From: CAZBWP01 sp964630265 | GTDB lineage: Bacteria > Pseudomonadota > Alphaproteobacteria > Rhodospirillales > Defluviicoccaceae | Length of the DNA: 64,000 bases | Assembly (NCBI GenBank): GCA_964630265.1 | Contig: CAZVRW010000009.1 | Location: 1 to 64,000 of the forward strand | Direction: 5' to 3' | Shown: one piece after another, positions 46,489-54,970 of the stretch | Numbering within the stretch: position 1 is the first letter of the stretch | Layout: each line of letters begins with the position of its first letter | Made by a program: the position numbers and the translations under genes | Notes under the pieces: model-generated | What the model was told of the DNA's origin: nothing | The model's database searches: none | The model's input: only the letters and a program-made list of their open reading frames with translations

Positions 46489-48030
46489 ATGAGCACCTAT
46501 GGCATGTTCTCATCCAGCGTCCTCGGCATGGCCAGCCAGAGCCACGCCATGGAGGCGATCGCCAGCAACATTACCAATCTTCGCACCGGCGGCTACAAGC
46601 GGACCGATGTCGAGTTCGCGACGGTGCTGAGCCGGACCGTGTCGTCACAGCCAGGCGCCGGTGATGCGCCGGCCGGCACCAACCACGCCGACTTCGGCGG
46701 CACCCGCCCGATCGATCGCCAGCGAATCAGCCTGCAAGGCTTGGTCCAGGCCACCGACCGACCGCTCGACGTGGCGATCAACGGCCGCGGCTTTTTCGTG
46801 CTCAATACCCAAGCCGATGGCGGCGGAGAGACCCTGTACGGCCGCGACGGTCGCTTCACCGTGACCGCGGCGCCCGGCGGCGACGCCACCGGCCACGTGG
46901 TCGACAAGAACGGGCATTACGTCCAGGGCTACGTGGCGGGGCCGGGGGGAGCGGCCAATGTGGGCGGCACGTTCGAGACCCTGCGGCTGCCTCCGGACCT
47001 GTCAATCCCCGGAGCAGCGACCACGACGGCCAGCCTCGGCTTGAACCTGCCCGCGACGACCGGGGCCGGAGACACGCAGACCCACGTCATCGACGTGTTC
47101 GATGCGGCCGGTCGCAGCCGCAACCTGTCGCTCGACTTCACACGGGCCGCGACACCGAATCTGTGGAATTTCAATGTGACCGGGGCGGCCGGCGACGTCG
47201 TGAGCATCAGCCCCTCGAGCCGGCCGGAACTGGTGACCGCGCCCGGCCAGTCGACCATCTTCGACGCGATCGCCGGGACGATCAGCATTCAGGACACGGT
47301 GACCGGCGATCCCGCCATTGGCGCCTTCGCGCCGTTCGACGTCGGTGACACCCTGGCCGTCAGCGACACCGGGCTGGTCAATGGCAACTACGTCATCGCC
47401 ATCATTTCCGCCGACGGATCGTCGGTCACCCTCGGCCCCACCACTCCGTTGCCCGCTGATGAAGCGGTCGCCATCCCCGTAACGTTCTCTGGTCAACCCG
47501 CGCCCATGCCTGTGCGCTTCCGGCCCGACGGCTTCATCGAGTCGCCGGATGCCTACGCCATCAACGTTGCCCACGCCGACGGCGGCGCCTCGGCGTTCAC
47601 CCTGGACATCTCCACAATGACGCAGTTCGGCGGACCCCTGCTGCCGATCACCTGGAACCGCGATGGCTTCCCGCCGGGCGAGTTGGTGTCCGTCTCGTTC
47701 GATACCCGCGGGCATCTGATCGGCAGCTTCGACAATGCCCAGAATGTGCCGCTATATCGGCTCGCCATGGCTGATTTCATCAATCCGGACGGGCTGAACG
47801 CCCGCAACGGCAACGTCTACGCGGAGAGCGAACATTCGGGCGGACCGAGCTATGGCGCGGCGGGGGTACAGCAGTTCGGATCCCTGCTGCCTTCGTCGCA
47901 CGAACTCTCGAACGTCGATTTGGCGCAGGAGTTCACCCAAATGACGATGACCCAGAGCGTCTACAACGCGTCCGCAACCTCCTTCAAGACACTCGATGAA
48001 ATGACCCAGACGGCCCGCGATATGGTCTGA
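46489..48030 (+). CDS. flgE: Flagellar hook protein FlgE
   Basis: 513 residues forming the hook. N-terminal rod-type segment (SSVLGMASQSHAMEAIASNITNLRTGGYKRTDV), the DVAINGRGFFVL block, a variable middle, and the C-terminal helix with SNVDLAQEFTQMTMTQSVYNASATSFKTLDEM. The middle holds an inserted beta-rich module (VGDTLAVSDTGLVNGNYVIA...GSSVTLGP, about 47332-47468) that resembles two modules in FlgL. Driven by its own sigma-54 promoter; no good ribosome site. Confidence 0.93.
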   Translation: MSTYGMFSSSVLGMASQSHAMEAIASNITNLRTGGYKRTDVEFATVLSRTVSSQPGAGDAPAGTNHADFGGTRPIDRQRISLQGLVQATDRPLDVAINGRGFFVLNTQADGGGETLYGRDGRFTVTAAPGGDATGHVVDKNGHYVQGYVAGPGGAANVGGTFETLRLPPDLSIPGAATTTASLGLNLPATTGAGDTQTHVIDVFDAAGRSRNLSLDFTRAATPNLWNFNVTGAAGDVVSISPSSRPELVTAPGQSTIFDAIAGTISIQDTVTGDPAIGAFAPFDVGDTLAVSDTGLVNGNYVIAIISADGSSVTLGPTTPLPADEAVAIPVTFSGQPAPMPVRFRPDGFIESPDAYAINVAHADGGASAFTLDISTMTQFGGPLLPITWNRDGFPPGELVSVSFDTRGHLIGSFDNAQNVPLYRLAMADFINPDGLNARNGNVYAESEHSGGPSYGAAGVQQFGSLLPSSHELSNVDLAQEFTQMTMTQSVYNASATSFKTLDEMTQTARDMV

Positions 48031-48040
48031 TCGCGGCGCA

Positions 48041-48439
48041 TCAGCCGATCCCGACGGCGAGCACCACGATGGCGCCCAGCCAGACGAGGGCGTGGAGGAT
48101 CTGCAAAGCCAGCCGCTGCCGCGGCGTGACGGCATCGTGCGGCGGCGGCAATGGCGGCAGTCCGAAGTCGCGGGGATCGAGGCGCCCCTCGTCGAGGCGT
48201 TTCAGGATCTCCCGAGCGAAATGACGCACCCACGGCGGCGCTTGCTCTGTCGCCAGATACCGCATGAACGGCTTTTCCACGTCCGCGTCCACGGCATCGC
48301 GCCCGAACCACCAGGCGAACGCCAGCCGGAACAGGCGGATCTCCTTAACGTTCAAAGCCTGAGACGCGGCGACGACGAATGACACGTCGGCGGAAACGTC
48401 GAATGCCGAGCCCGGCCAGCGCAGATTCCAGAACGCCAT
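48041..48439 (-). CDS. Hypothetical protein with C-terminal membrane helix
   Basis: 132 residues, not recognised. The N-terminal 80 or so residues look globular and soluble (VSFVVAASQALNVKEIRLFRLAFAWWFGRDA, WVRHFAREILKRLDEG), then a proline-rich link (FGLPPLPPPHDAV) and one hydrophobic helix (ILHALVWLGAIVVLAVGIG) at the end. It would face the cytoplasm, tail-anchored. It lies opposite to and between flgE and flgI, so a flagellar role is possible but unproven. Confidence 0.65.
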   Translation of the reverse strand: MAFWNLRWPGSAFDVSADVSFVVAASQALNVKEIRLFRLAFAWWFGRDAVDADVEKPFMRYLATEQAPPWVRHFAREILKRLDEGRLDPRDFGLPPLPPPHDAVTPRQRLALQILHALVWLGAIVVLAVGIG

Positions 48440-48552
48440 TTCGGGCCATCCCCTGTTTTGTGCGCGTGTGACAGTAATACTGCTGATGTGCGGTGGATTT
48501 GCGGCCAATCAATGGTCGGAGGCACCCACGGCGGCAGCCGCTGCCGAGTCTC

Positions 48553-48566
48553 GGCAGTCTTTGCCG
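48553..48566 (+). promoter_or_regulatory. Likely enhancer site (GGCA-N5-TGCC) of the flgI promoter
   Basis: GGCAGTCTTTGCCG begins 78 bp before the sigma-54 element and shares 12 of 14 bases with the site at flgE. It overlaps a second, perfect palindrome CTGCCGAGTCTCGGCAG at 48541-48557, so two protein units may bind here. Confidence 0.6.
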
Positions 48567-48630
48567 GCCCGTCGTTTGGTCCCTGCTTCGCAACACCCCG
48601 GAATCACGGCGCTCCCGGGTGGAGCCTTTC

Positions 48631-48646
48631 TGGCACGCGTCTTGCT
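48631..48646 (+). promoter_or_regulatory. Sigma-54 promoter of flgI
   Basis: TGGCACG-CGTC-TTGCT, a full consensus match. Predicted start near 48657, 42 nt before the flgI ATG. Confidence 0.85.
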
Positions 48647-48698
48647 TAGTCGGGGACATGATTGGTTCGGGCGCCACCCAGAAGAGAGCCTGCCTGCG

Positions 48699-49844
48699 AT
48701 GAACTTTCGCGTTTGCACCAGCCCCGTTTGCCACGTCTCCGCAGCCCTCGCGGCGATCGCCGCCGCCGTGCTGATCCTGACCACCGGAAGCGCCGCCGCG
48801 ACCTCGCGGATCAAGGACATCGTCCACTTCCAGGGCGTCCGGGAAAACCAGTTGGTCGGCTACGGGCTGGTCGTCGGCCTGGACAACACCGGCGATACGC
48901 TGAAGGATGGGGGTTTCACCAAGCAGAGCCTGCTGTCGATGCTCAATCGCCTCGGCGTGAAACCGACGGAGCAAGGCCTGAACGCAAAGAATGTCGCGGC
49001 GGTCATGGTGACATCTTCGATGCCGCCGTTCTCGCGCCAGGGCAGCCGCATCGACGTGACGGTCAGTGCCCTCGGCGATGCCAAGAGCCTCGTCGGCGGC
49101 ACCCTGCTCGTCACGCCCCTGCTCGGCGCCGATGGGGAAGTTTACGCCGTCGCCCAGGGTCAGGTGGGCGTGGCAGGGTTCTCGGCGGAGGGAGAGGCCG
49201 AAAGCGTCACCCGTGGCGTGCCGACCAGCGGCCGCATCGCCAGCGGCGCCATCGTCGAACGCGAGGTGGCCTTCGAACTGGGCAGCCTGCAGTCGGTCAA
49301 GCTCAACCTGCGCAACCCGGATTTCACCACGGCCCGGCGGATCGCCTCGGCCATCAATGCGGCACTGGGGCAGGCCGCCGCCCGCCCCAGCGATCCCTCG
49401 ACGGTGATCGTCGCCGTTCCCGAAACCTATCTCGGGCGTACCGTCGATCTGTTGACCGATATCGAGCAACTGCCGATCTCGCCCGACCAGACGGCGCGCG
49501 TGATCATCGACGAACAGTCCGGGATCATCGTCATGGGCGATCAGGTGCGGGTCAGCACCGTCGCCATCGCCCAGGGCAATCTGACCATCCGCATCACCGA
49601 GACGCCGTTGGTCTCCCAGCCGGAACCATTTTCCGACACCGGGGAGACGACGGTGGTGCCGCGAACCAACATCGAGGTCGACGACGACGGCGAACGCCGG
49701 CTGGCCATCGTGCGCTCGGGCGTGACGCTGCAGGAACTGGTGGACGGCCTCAACGCCCTCGGCATCGGACCGCGCGACATGATCGCCATCCTGCAGGCGA
49801 TCAAAGCGGCCGGCGCCCTGCACGCCGATCTGGAGTTCATGTGA
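48699..49844 (+). CDS. flgI: Flagellar P-ring protein FlgI
   Basis: 381 residues, exported (signal helix VSAALAAIAAAVLILTTGSAAA), forming the periplasmic P ring. Family blocks: RIKDIVHFQGVRENQLVGYGLVVGLDNTGD, VTVSALGDAKSLVGGTLLVTPLLGADGEVYAVAQG, and GVTLQELVDGLNALGIGPRDMIAILQAIKAAGALHADLEFM at the end. First gene of a run of five; ends with a 1-bp overlap (TGATG) with the next. flgH and flgA are not adjacent. Confidence 0.95.
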   Translation: MNFRVCTSPVCHVSAALAAIAAAVLILTTGSAAATSRIKDIVHFQGVRENQLVGYGLVVGLDNTGDTLKDGGFTKQSLLSMLNRLGVKPTEQGLNAKNVAAVMVTSSMPPFSRQGSRIDVTVSALGDAKSLVGGTLLVTPLLGADGEVYAVAQGQVGVAGFSAEGEAESVTRGVPTSGRIASGAIVEREVAFELGSLQSVKLNLRNPDFTTARRIASAINAALGQAAARPSDPSTVIVAVPETYLGRTVDLLTDIEQLPISPDQTARVIIDEQSGIIVMGDQVRVSTVAIAQGNLTIRITETPLVSQPEPFSDTGETTVVPRTNIEVDDDGERRLAIVRSGVTLQELVDGLNALGIGPRDMIAILQAIKAAGALHADLEFM

Positions 49845-50173
49845 TGACAACGCCCATCGAGTCCTTTGTCTCGCCATCGCCGCGCCTGCCGCAGGTCACG
49901 AGCGGCGCCGACATGGCGCGCCTGCAGAAGAACGCCCGTGAGTTCGAGGCGGTATTCCTCGCGCAAATGCTGCAGCCGATGGTGCGCAGCCCCGAGAGTG
50001 CGCCGCCCTTCGGCGGCGGTTTCGCCGAGGACGTCTGGCGAGACATGCTCGCCGACGCCATGGGCAAGGAGATCAGCCGGGCGGGTGGGATCGGCGTCGC
50101 CGACGCGGTGGTCGCCCAGGTCCTGGCCGACCGCGAGGCCAGCGAGATATCGGCGCGGGAGACCCTGGAATGA
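49844..50173 (+). CDS. flgJ: Rod-binding protein (FlgJ N-terminal domain only)
   Basis: 109 residues. Rod-binding domain ARLQKNAREFEAVFLAQMLQPMVRS...GGFAEDVWRDMLADAMGKEIS. The muramidase half found in enteric FlgJ is absent, as is usual in alphaproteobacteria (also called CheL). It caps the growing rod. Start overlaps the flgI stop. Confidence 0.87.
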   Translation: MTTPIESFVSPSPRLPQVTSGADMARLQKNAREFEAVFLAQMLQPMVRSPESAPPFGGGFAEDVWRDMLADAMGKEISRAGGIGVADAVVAQVLADREASEISARETLE

Positions 50174-50622
50174 GCGGCAACGACACGGCGCAACTGCTCA
50201 GCGACTTGGCCACCGACACGGCGCGGCTGATCATGGCAATCGACGCGGAAACGGCGGCGCTGCGCCACCGCGACCTCTCGGCATTCGCGGATCTCGGAAA
50301 GACGAAGGCCGCCGCCGTCAGCGTCTGGGAAAAGCGGATGATGGCAATCGATCGGACGGCCGGCGGCATGCGGGCGCTGCCACCGGAGGACCGTCGGGTC
50401 CTCGACGCGTTGGCCGTGCGCCTGGCCGCGGCGACCGAAGAGAACGTGCGGCTGCTGCGCATCGCCGTCGATGCGGGCCGGCGGACGATGAAGAGCGTCG
50501 CTGAAGCGGTAAAGGCCATGGCACCGGGACCGGCCGTCTACAGCCGCGACGGCAGCCAGGCGGCGCCATCCCGCACCGGCGTCAAGCCCGCCGTTGCCGT
50601 CTCATTCGATCGATCCCTGTAA
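50170..50622 (+). CDS. FlgN-like flagellar export chaperone
   Basis: 150 residues, almost wholly helical with a coiled-coil pattern (LLSDLATDTARLIMAIDAETAALRHRDL, RLAAATEENVRLLRIAVDAGRRTMKSVAEAV). Size, fold and place directly before flgK fit FlgN, which keeps FlgK and FlgL soluble before export. Sequence of this family is poorly conserved, so the call rests largely on context. ATGA overlap with the rod-binding gene. Confidence 0.75.
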   Translation: MSGNDTAQLLSDLATDTARLIMAIDAETAALRHRDLSAFADLGKTKAAAVSVWEKRMMAIDRTAGGMRALPPEDRRVLDALAVRLAAATEENVRLLRIAVDAGRRTMKSVAEAVKAMAPGPAVYSRDGSQAAPSRTGVKPAVAVSFDRSL

Positions 50623-50643
50623 CCGCGGCCGGGACCTTCCCCC

Positions 50644-52797
50644 ATGTCCGGTGACCTGACCCTCGCGCTGAGAACGACGCAGAGCGGCCTGCAGGCGAGC
50701 CAAACGGCCCTGAACGCCGTTGCCAACAACGTCGCCAACGTCAACACGCCCGGCTACTCGCGGAAGATCGTCCATCTCGAACATCGCGTGCTGGCCGGCG
50801 CCGGCGCCGGCGTGCAGGTGGCAGCGCTGCAGCGCAATATCGACGAGCAGTTGCTCGCCACCATCCGCAACGAGATGGCGACGGCGAACGTCGCCCTCGC
50901 CCAGCACACGTACTACGATCGCTTGCAGGACCTGTTCGGCAGCCCGGCCGATGACACTTCGCTGGTGCATGAGGTCGCCCGCTTCACCGCCGCCGTCGAG
51001 TCCCTCGCCGCCGATCCGGACAATGCCCTGGCGCAGCAGGAAATGGTGCGCCGCGGCCACGAGACCGCATTGTCGTTTCAGGCCATGTCGGCGTCCATCC
51101 AGGACCTCAGACGCCAAGCCGATGTGGAGATCGCCGCCGCGGTCGAGGAAATCGGCGGTCTGGTCGCCGAGGTGGCCGACCTCAACCGGAAGATCGTCGC
51201 AGCCTCCACCATCGAGCACGACACCCTCGACCTGGAGGACCGGCGAGACATGGCCCTCGATCGCCTCGCCGAACTGGTCGACATCAAGGTTTTCAACCGT
51301 GGCAACGGCGACTTGGTGGTGTTCACTGCCGGCGGACAGGTCCTGGTGGACAATACGGCCGCCTCCCTCTCCCACCAGGCGGCGGCCCAGGTTGCGGCCG
51401 ACACCACCCATGCGGAAGGTGGGTTTCAGGGGATTTTTGCCGGCAGCGGCGACAACCGAGCCGACATCACTGAATCCATTCGAGGCGGCCGTTTGGCCGG
51501 GCTGATCGAGATGCGCGACACCGTGCTGCCGAATCTGCAGAGCAGTCTCGACGAGATGGCCTCGCAACTGCGCGACGTCGTCAATCGCATCCACAACCGC
51601 GGCACGCCGGTGCCCGGGCTGCAAGAGATGACGGGCTCCCGCCGCTTCGCCCAGCCGGGCGCTCAGACCATCGAACTGCAAGGCGGCGGCGACGTCGCCA
51701 TCGTCCTGATGGACGGCGACGGCGAGCAGACCGCCGCGACGACGCTGCAAGACATCATGGGAGGAGTTGGCCCTCGATCGATCGCCGATGTCGCGGCAGA
51801 CCTGCAAACGTGGCTGCGGGCCAACGGCGCGCCGAATGCAACTGCGTCCATTGACGCCGAGGGCCGGCTCGCCATCGCCGTGAACGAGCCGACCCGGCAT
51901 TTGGCGTTTCGCGATGAAACGGCAACGGGCGAGCCGACGGATGTGGCGATCGCCTTCAACGTCGATGGCTTGGGCGGCGCCGACGAGACCCACGCAGGCT
52001 TCGCCAACTTCTTCGGACTCAACGACTTCTTTGTCGATGGCCGGGCGCCCGGACGGCTCGAGAGCAACGTACTGGAGACGGCGCATCGCGTCGCCTCGAC
52101 AGACCTGTCATTCCATGACGGGTCGGGGGTGCTCGGCACGGTCACCATCACTGACGGCACCCCTCTGGCGGAGGTGGCGGCGGCGATCAACGCCGCCGAC
52201 ATGGGCGTCACGGCAACGCTGGTCCCCGATGGCGTCGGCACCCGACTGCGCGTGGTCAGCGCCGGTGGCACGAATCTGGCGGTGACCGACGGCGGCTCGG
52301 GCGTCGCCGCCGGGCTCGGTTTGCGAGCAGCCGAGGCTGGCGTCGCCGGCACCCTGGACGTGCGCGCCGACATCAAGGGAGCGCCCATCCGTGTCTCCCG
52401 CGGCGCGCTGCAGTTCGATCCCAACAGTGGCGCTGCCGGGACGTATGTGGTCGGGGCCGGTGACCAGACCGTCGCCCATGAACTCGCCGAAGCCTTGGCC
52501 AACGGCCGCAGCTTCGCCGTGGCTGGTCGCATGGGCGTTTCCGTCCGAACGTTCGAGCAGTATGCGGGCGCCGTTCTGGGTGACACGGCGAGCCTTGCCA
52601 GCCGCAACGCCGATGCGGCGACGCATGGTGCGGGGTTGGTCAACTCCCTGCAGGCGCGATCGAACCAGGTGCGCGGCGTCGACCTGGACGAGGAAATGGC
52701 CAACCTGATCCTGCATGAGCAGGCCTACGCCGCGGCCGCCCGCGTCATCGCCACCATCCGCAGTATGTTCGACGCCCTCGAACAGGCGACCAGCTAG
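50644..52797 (+). CDS. flgK: Hook-associated protein 1 FlgK
   Basis: 717 residues joining hook to filament. N-terminal LALRTTQSGLQASQTALNAVANNVANVNTPGYSRK and C-terminal GVDLDEEMANLILHEQAYAAAARVIATIRSMFDALEQ helices match the family. The middle, surface-exposed part is variable. Lies between the chaperone and flgL. Confidence 0.94.
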   Translation: MSGDLTLALRTTQSGLQASQTALNAVANNVANVNTPGYSRKIVHLEHRVLAGAGAGVQVAALQRNIDEQLLATIRNEMATANVALAQHTYYDRLQDLFGSPADDTSLVHEVARFTAAVESLAADPDNALAQQEMVRRGHETALSFQAMSASIQDLRRQADVEIAAAVEEIGGLVAEVADLNRKIVAASTIEHDTLDLEDRRDMALDRLAELVDIKVFNRGNGDLVVFTAGGQVLVDNTAASLSHQAAAQVAADTTHAEGGFQGIFAGSGDNRADITESIRGGRLAGLIEMRDTVLPNLQSSLDEMASQLRDVVNRIHNRGTPVPGLQEMTGSRRFAQPGAQTIELQGGGDVAIVLMDGDGEQTAATTLQDIMGGVGPRSIADVAADLQTWLRANGAPNATASIDAEGRLAIAVNEPTRHLAFRDETATGEPTDVAIAFNVDGLGGADETHAGFANFFGLNDFFVDGRAPGRLESNVLETAHRVASTDLSFHDGSGVLGTVTITDGTPLAEVAAAINAADMGVTATLVPDGVGTRLRVVSAGGTNLAVTDGGSGVAAGLGLRAAEAGVAGTLDVRADIKGAPIRVSRGALQFDPNSGAAGTYVVGAGDQTVAHELAEALANGRSFAVAGRMGVSVRTFEQYAGAVLGDTASLASRNADAATHGAGLVNSLQARSNQVRGVDLDEEMANLILHEQAYAAAARVIATIRSMFDALEQATS

Positions 52798-52808
52798 GGA
52801 TTCCGCCC

Positions 52809-54326
52809 GTGTTGACCCGCACCACCAATCTCGCGGCCAGCCAGTTGCTGATGAACCACGTCACCGCAACACGCACCTCCGTTGACGACCTGCAGGGGCA
52901 ACTGGCAAGCGGCCGGACATCGCGAACCTACGCGGGCATCGCCACGGCGTCCGAGCGACATGTGGGCCTGGAAGCCAAACTCACCCTCTACCAGCGCTTC
53001 ACCACGATCAACGATCGCATGGACCGAAACCTGACCATCACCGAAGGCGTGCTGGACTCGACGCGCTCGGTGGCCAACGATGTGCGCTTCGCCCTGATCG
53101 AGTTCGGCAAAACCATCCGCACCGATCCGGTCGAGGTCAGAACCATGCAGGAGCAGGCCTTCAAGGCTCTGCAGTCGCTGGAGGCCCTGCTCAACACCGA
53201 GCACGAGGGCCGCTACCTGTTCGCCGGTACGAAGGCACGCACCCAGCCGGTCAACCTCAACCTGACGACGCTTGAGGCGTTTCAGCAGCGGTACGACGGC
53301 AACGCCGTCACCTACCCGACGACGCGGGAGGCGCACCTGGTCAGTGTCGAACTCGGGCATGCCGACACGGGCGACCTGGTCTTCGATCGCCAAGCGGGAA
53401 CAATCACAGCGACCACGGCCGGGTCCCTGAATCGCATTCCCATCGGCGCAACCCTCAGCGTCGGCGGTACCGGTTCCAACGACGCGCGTTACACCGTGGT
53501 CGGCAACGACGGCACGGAGTTGACCATCCGGTCGGAGAAGCTCGCGCTGACGGAGGCGGCGGCGGCGGCGGCGCTGACCGGCCCCGACGGGCTGATCTTC
53601 GACGCCACGGCCACCGGCGGCCTGACGTTGGACGCGGCGGCCGGAACGATCACGGCGGCGATTCCGGGAGCGCTCTCGGGACTGAAACCCGGGGCGATCT
53701 TCGCCCTCTCGGACGCGCCCACGGTTGCCAACGACGGCGACTATGCGGTGCTTGCCAACGACGGCACGACGATAACGATCGTCCAGCACACTTTGCAGGA
53801 CGAGACGCCGGCACCGCCAACGGCAACCCTTGCCGTCCAGGCGCTCTACAGCGGCGACACGGTGTCAACGACGCACCGAGCCGACCAGCAACACGAATTC
53901 GCCGTGGACCTGACGGCCATCGACCCGACCTTCGAGAAGCTGGTCCGCGGCTTCGGCCTGCTCGCCCAGGGCAAGATCGGCACCGAAGGCGGCCTCGATC
54001 GCCATCCGGAGCGGGTCGCGGAGGCACTCTATCTGATCAATAGCGCCATCGAGCGCTCCGTGGCCGGCGATCCTCCGTTCGGCCCAGAGGCCCGGGGCAA
54101 CCTCGAAGAGACGGCGATGACGGTCGGCTTCCAGCGGGTGATCCTGTCGGAGACCAATACGCGCCTCGCCACACGCATCGCCTCCCTGGAAAACGAGATC
54201 GCCGGAACCGAGGCCGCCGATCCCACGGAGACGTCGCTGCGCCTGTTTGACCAGATGAATGTGCTCGAAACCTCTCTGGCGACGATGGCCCGTGTCCGCC
54301 AACTCTCGCTCGCCAATTTCCTCTAA
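52809..54326 (+). CDS. flgL: Hook-associated protein 3 FlgL
   Basis: 505 residues, well above the usual 300-400. N-terminal helix (ASQLLMNHVTATRTSVDDLQGQLASGRTSRTYAG) and C-terminal end (LFDQMNVLETSLATMARVRQLSLANFL) are flagellin-like. The extra length lies in the middle, where two beta-rich modules (GATLSVGGTGSNDARYTVVG...TELTIRSE and GAIFALSDAPTVANDGDYAV...TTITIVQ) resemble the insert in FlgE. Confidence 0.93.
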   Translation: MLTRTTNLAASQLLMNHVTATRTSVDDLQGQLASGRTSRTYAGIATASERHVGLEAKLTLYQRFTTINDRMDRNLTITEGVLDSTRSVANDVRFALIEFGKTIRTDPVEVRTMQEQAFKALQSLEALLNTEHEGRYLFAGTKARTQPVNLNLTTLEAFQQRYDGNAVTYPTTREAHLVSVELGHADTGDLVFDRQAGTITATTAGSLNRIPIGATLSVGGTGSNDARYTVVGNDGTELTIRSEKLALTEAAAAAALTGPDGLIFDATATGGLTLDAAAGTITAAIPGALSGLKPGAIFALSDAPTVANDGDYAVLANDGTTITIVQHTLQDETPAPPTATLAVQALYSGDTVSTTHRADQQHEFAVDLTAIDPTFEKLVRGFGLLAQGKIGTEGGLDRHPERVAEALYLINSAIERSVAGDPPFGPEARGNLEETAMTVGFQRVILSETNTRLATRIASLENEIAGTEAADPTETSLRLFDQMNVLETSLATMARVRQLSLANFL

Positions 54327-54372
54327 TCCGAAGTCGCTACGAGCAGCGCATCGGGGGCGCCCCGTGACGTAG

Positions 54373-54412
54373 CTGCAGGCCCTTTTGCGTGACTGCAGGC
54401 CGTTTGGCGTGG
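54373..54412. repeat. 20-bp imperfect tandem repeat
   Basis: CTGCAGGCCCTTTTGCGTGA followed directly by CTGCAGGCCGTTTGGCGTGG, just after flgL. No function is evident. Confidence 0.6.
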
Positions 54413-54496
54413 CGCGATGGGTCAGTGCCGACGTCGACCTGCGCCGGCGGCGGCGCCAGGAGGACGCAGCAAGAGCAATGCTCGCGCGTCACCATC

Positions 54497-54529
54497 CAAA
54501 AAAATAAAAAGCGGCTTTGGAAAGCCGCT
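54497..54529 (-). terminator. Rho-independent terminator on the minus strand
   Basis: Read leftward: stem AGCGGCTT, loop TCCA, stem AAGCCGCT, then TTTTTATTTTTTT. The uridine tract exists only in the leftward direction, so it ends a leftward transcript. The nearest rightward-lying gene on that strand starts more than 5 kb away, so the transcript should begin in the intergenic space. Confidence 0.8.
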
Positions 54530-54741
54530 CGGAAGGACGATTATTTTTATTACAAGTTATTGTTTTTGATTTCGGTCGCTCGAAAATTTTTTTATCGAAG
54601 TTGGGGAACCTGCGCCATTCGCCGATCACCCTTCACCGATACTTTAACTTCCGCGTCGTTGAGCCACCTCCTCGAAACCGGCGCCAGCCCTCTGTTGTCC
54701 CGCCGCGTCCGCGACCTGCGTTGTAACGCAGAAATCCATTA
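54497..54741 (-). ncRNA. Predicted sigma-54-dependent small RNA, about 245 nt
   Basis: Bounded by a sigma-54 element whose start would be near 54741 and the terminator at 54497-54529. A 31-codon frame starts at 54739 but would lack a ribosome site, and its product (MDFCVTTQVADAAGQQRAGA...) is not recognised. The 3' half is AU-rich ahead of the terminator hairpin. Supported only by signals in the sequence; no known RNA family is recognised. Confidence 0.45.
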
Positions 54742-54751
54742 CGCTAACAGA

Positions 54752-54767
54752 AGCAATTTTCATGCCA
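54752..54767 (-). promoter_or_regulatory. Sigma-54 promoter facing left into the intergenic region
   Basis: On the minus strand TGGCATG-AAAA-TTGCT: one base off the consensus, with intact GG and GC. The same TGGCATG form is used before the diguanylate cyclase gene. Confidence 0.65.
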
Positions 54768-54841
54768 AATACTCATTATCCATAGTTTTCAGAATGTTGG
54801 CGCTTCCTGCCCGACCGGATCGATCACGGGCGACGGGAAAA

Positions 54842-54860
54842 GTGTAAATTTTTTTGACAC
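54842..54860. promoter_or_regulatory. 19-bp palindromic operator A
   Basis: GTGTAAATTTTTTTGACAC. Its reverse complement is the same as operator B at 54952 in both arms, differing only in the AAAA/TTTT centre. It lies 101-119 bp upstream of the predicted leftward sigma-54 start, the usual range for enhancer sites. Confidence 0.6.
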
Positions 54861-54951
54861 CACATCCGGAGCGGATGCCGCCAGCTGCCGACCCTGAACG
54901 CTATTTCCCATTGATCTCAATAGGTTATTCGAAACGCATGGGTCGGGACAT

Positions 54952-54970
54952 GTGTCAAATTTTTTTACAC
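54952..54970. promoter_or_regulatory. 19-bp palindromic operator B
   Basis: GTGTCAAATTTTTTTACAC, the inverted partner of operator A, 110 bp away. Arms GTGTCAAA and TTTACAC. It could serve the leftward sigma-54 promoter, the prsT gene to the right, or both. Confidence 0.6.
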
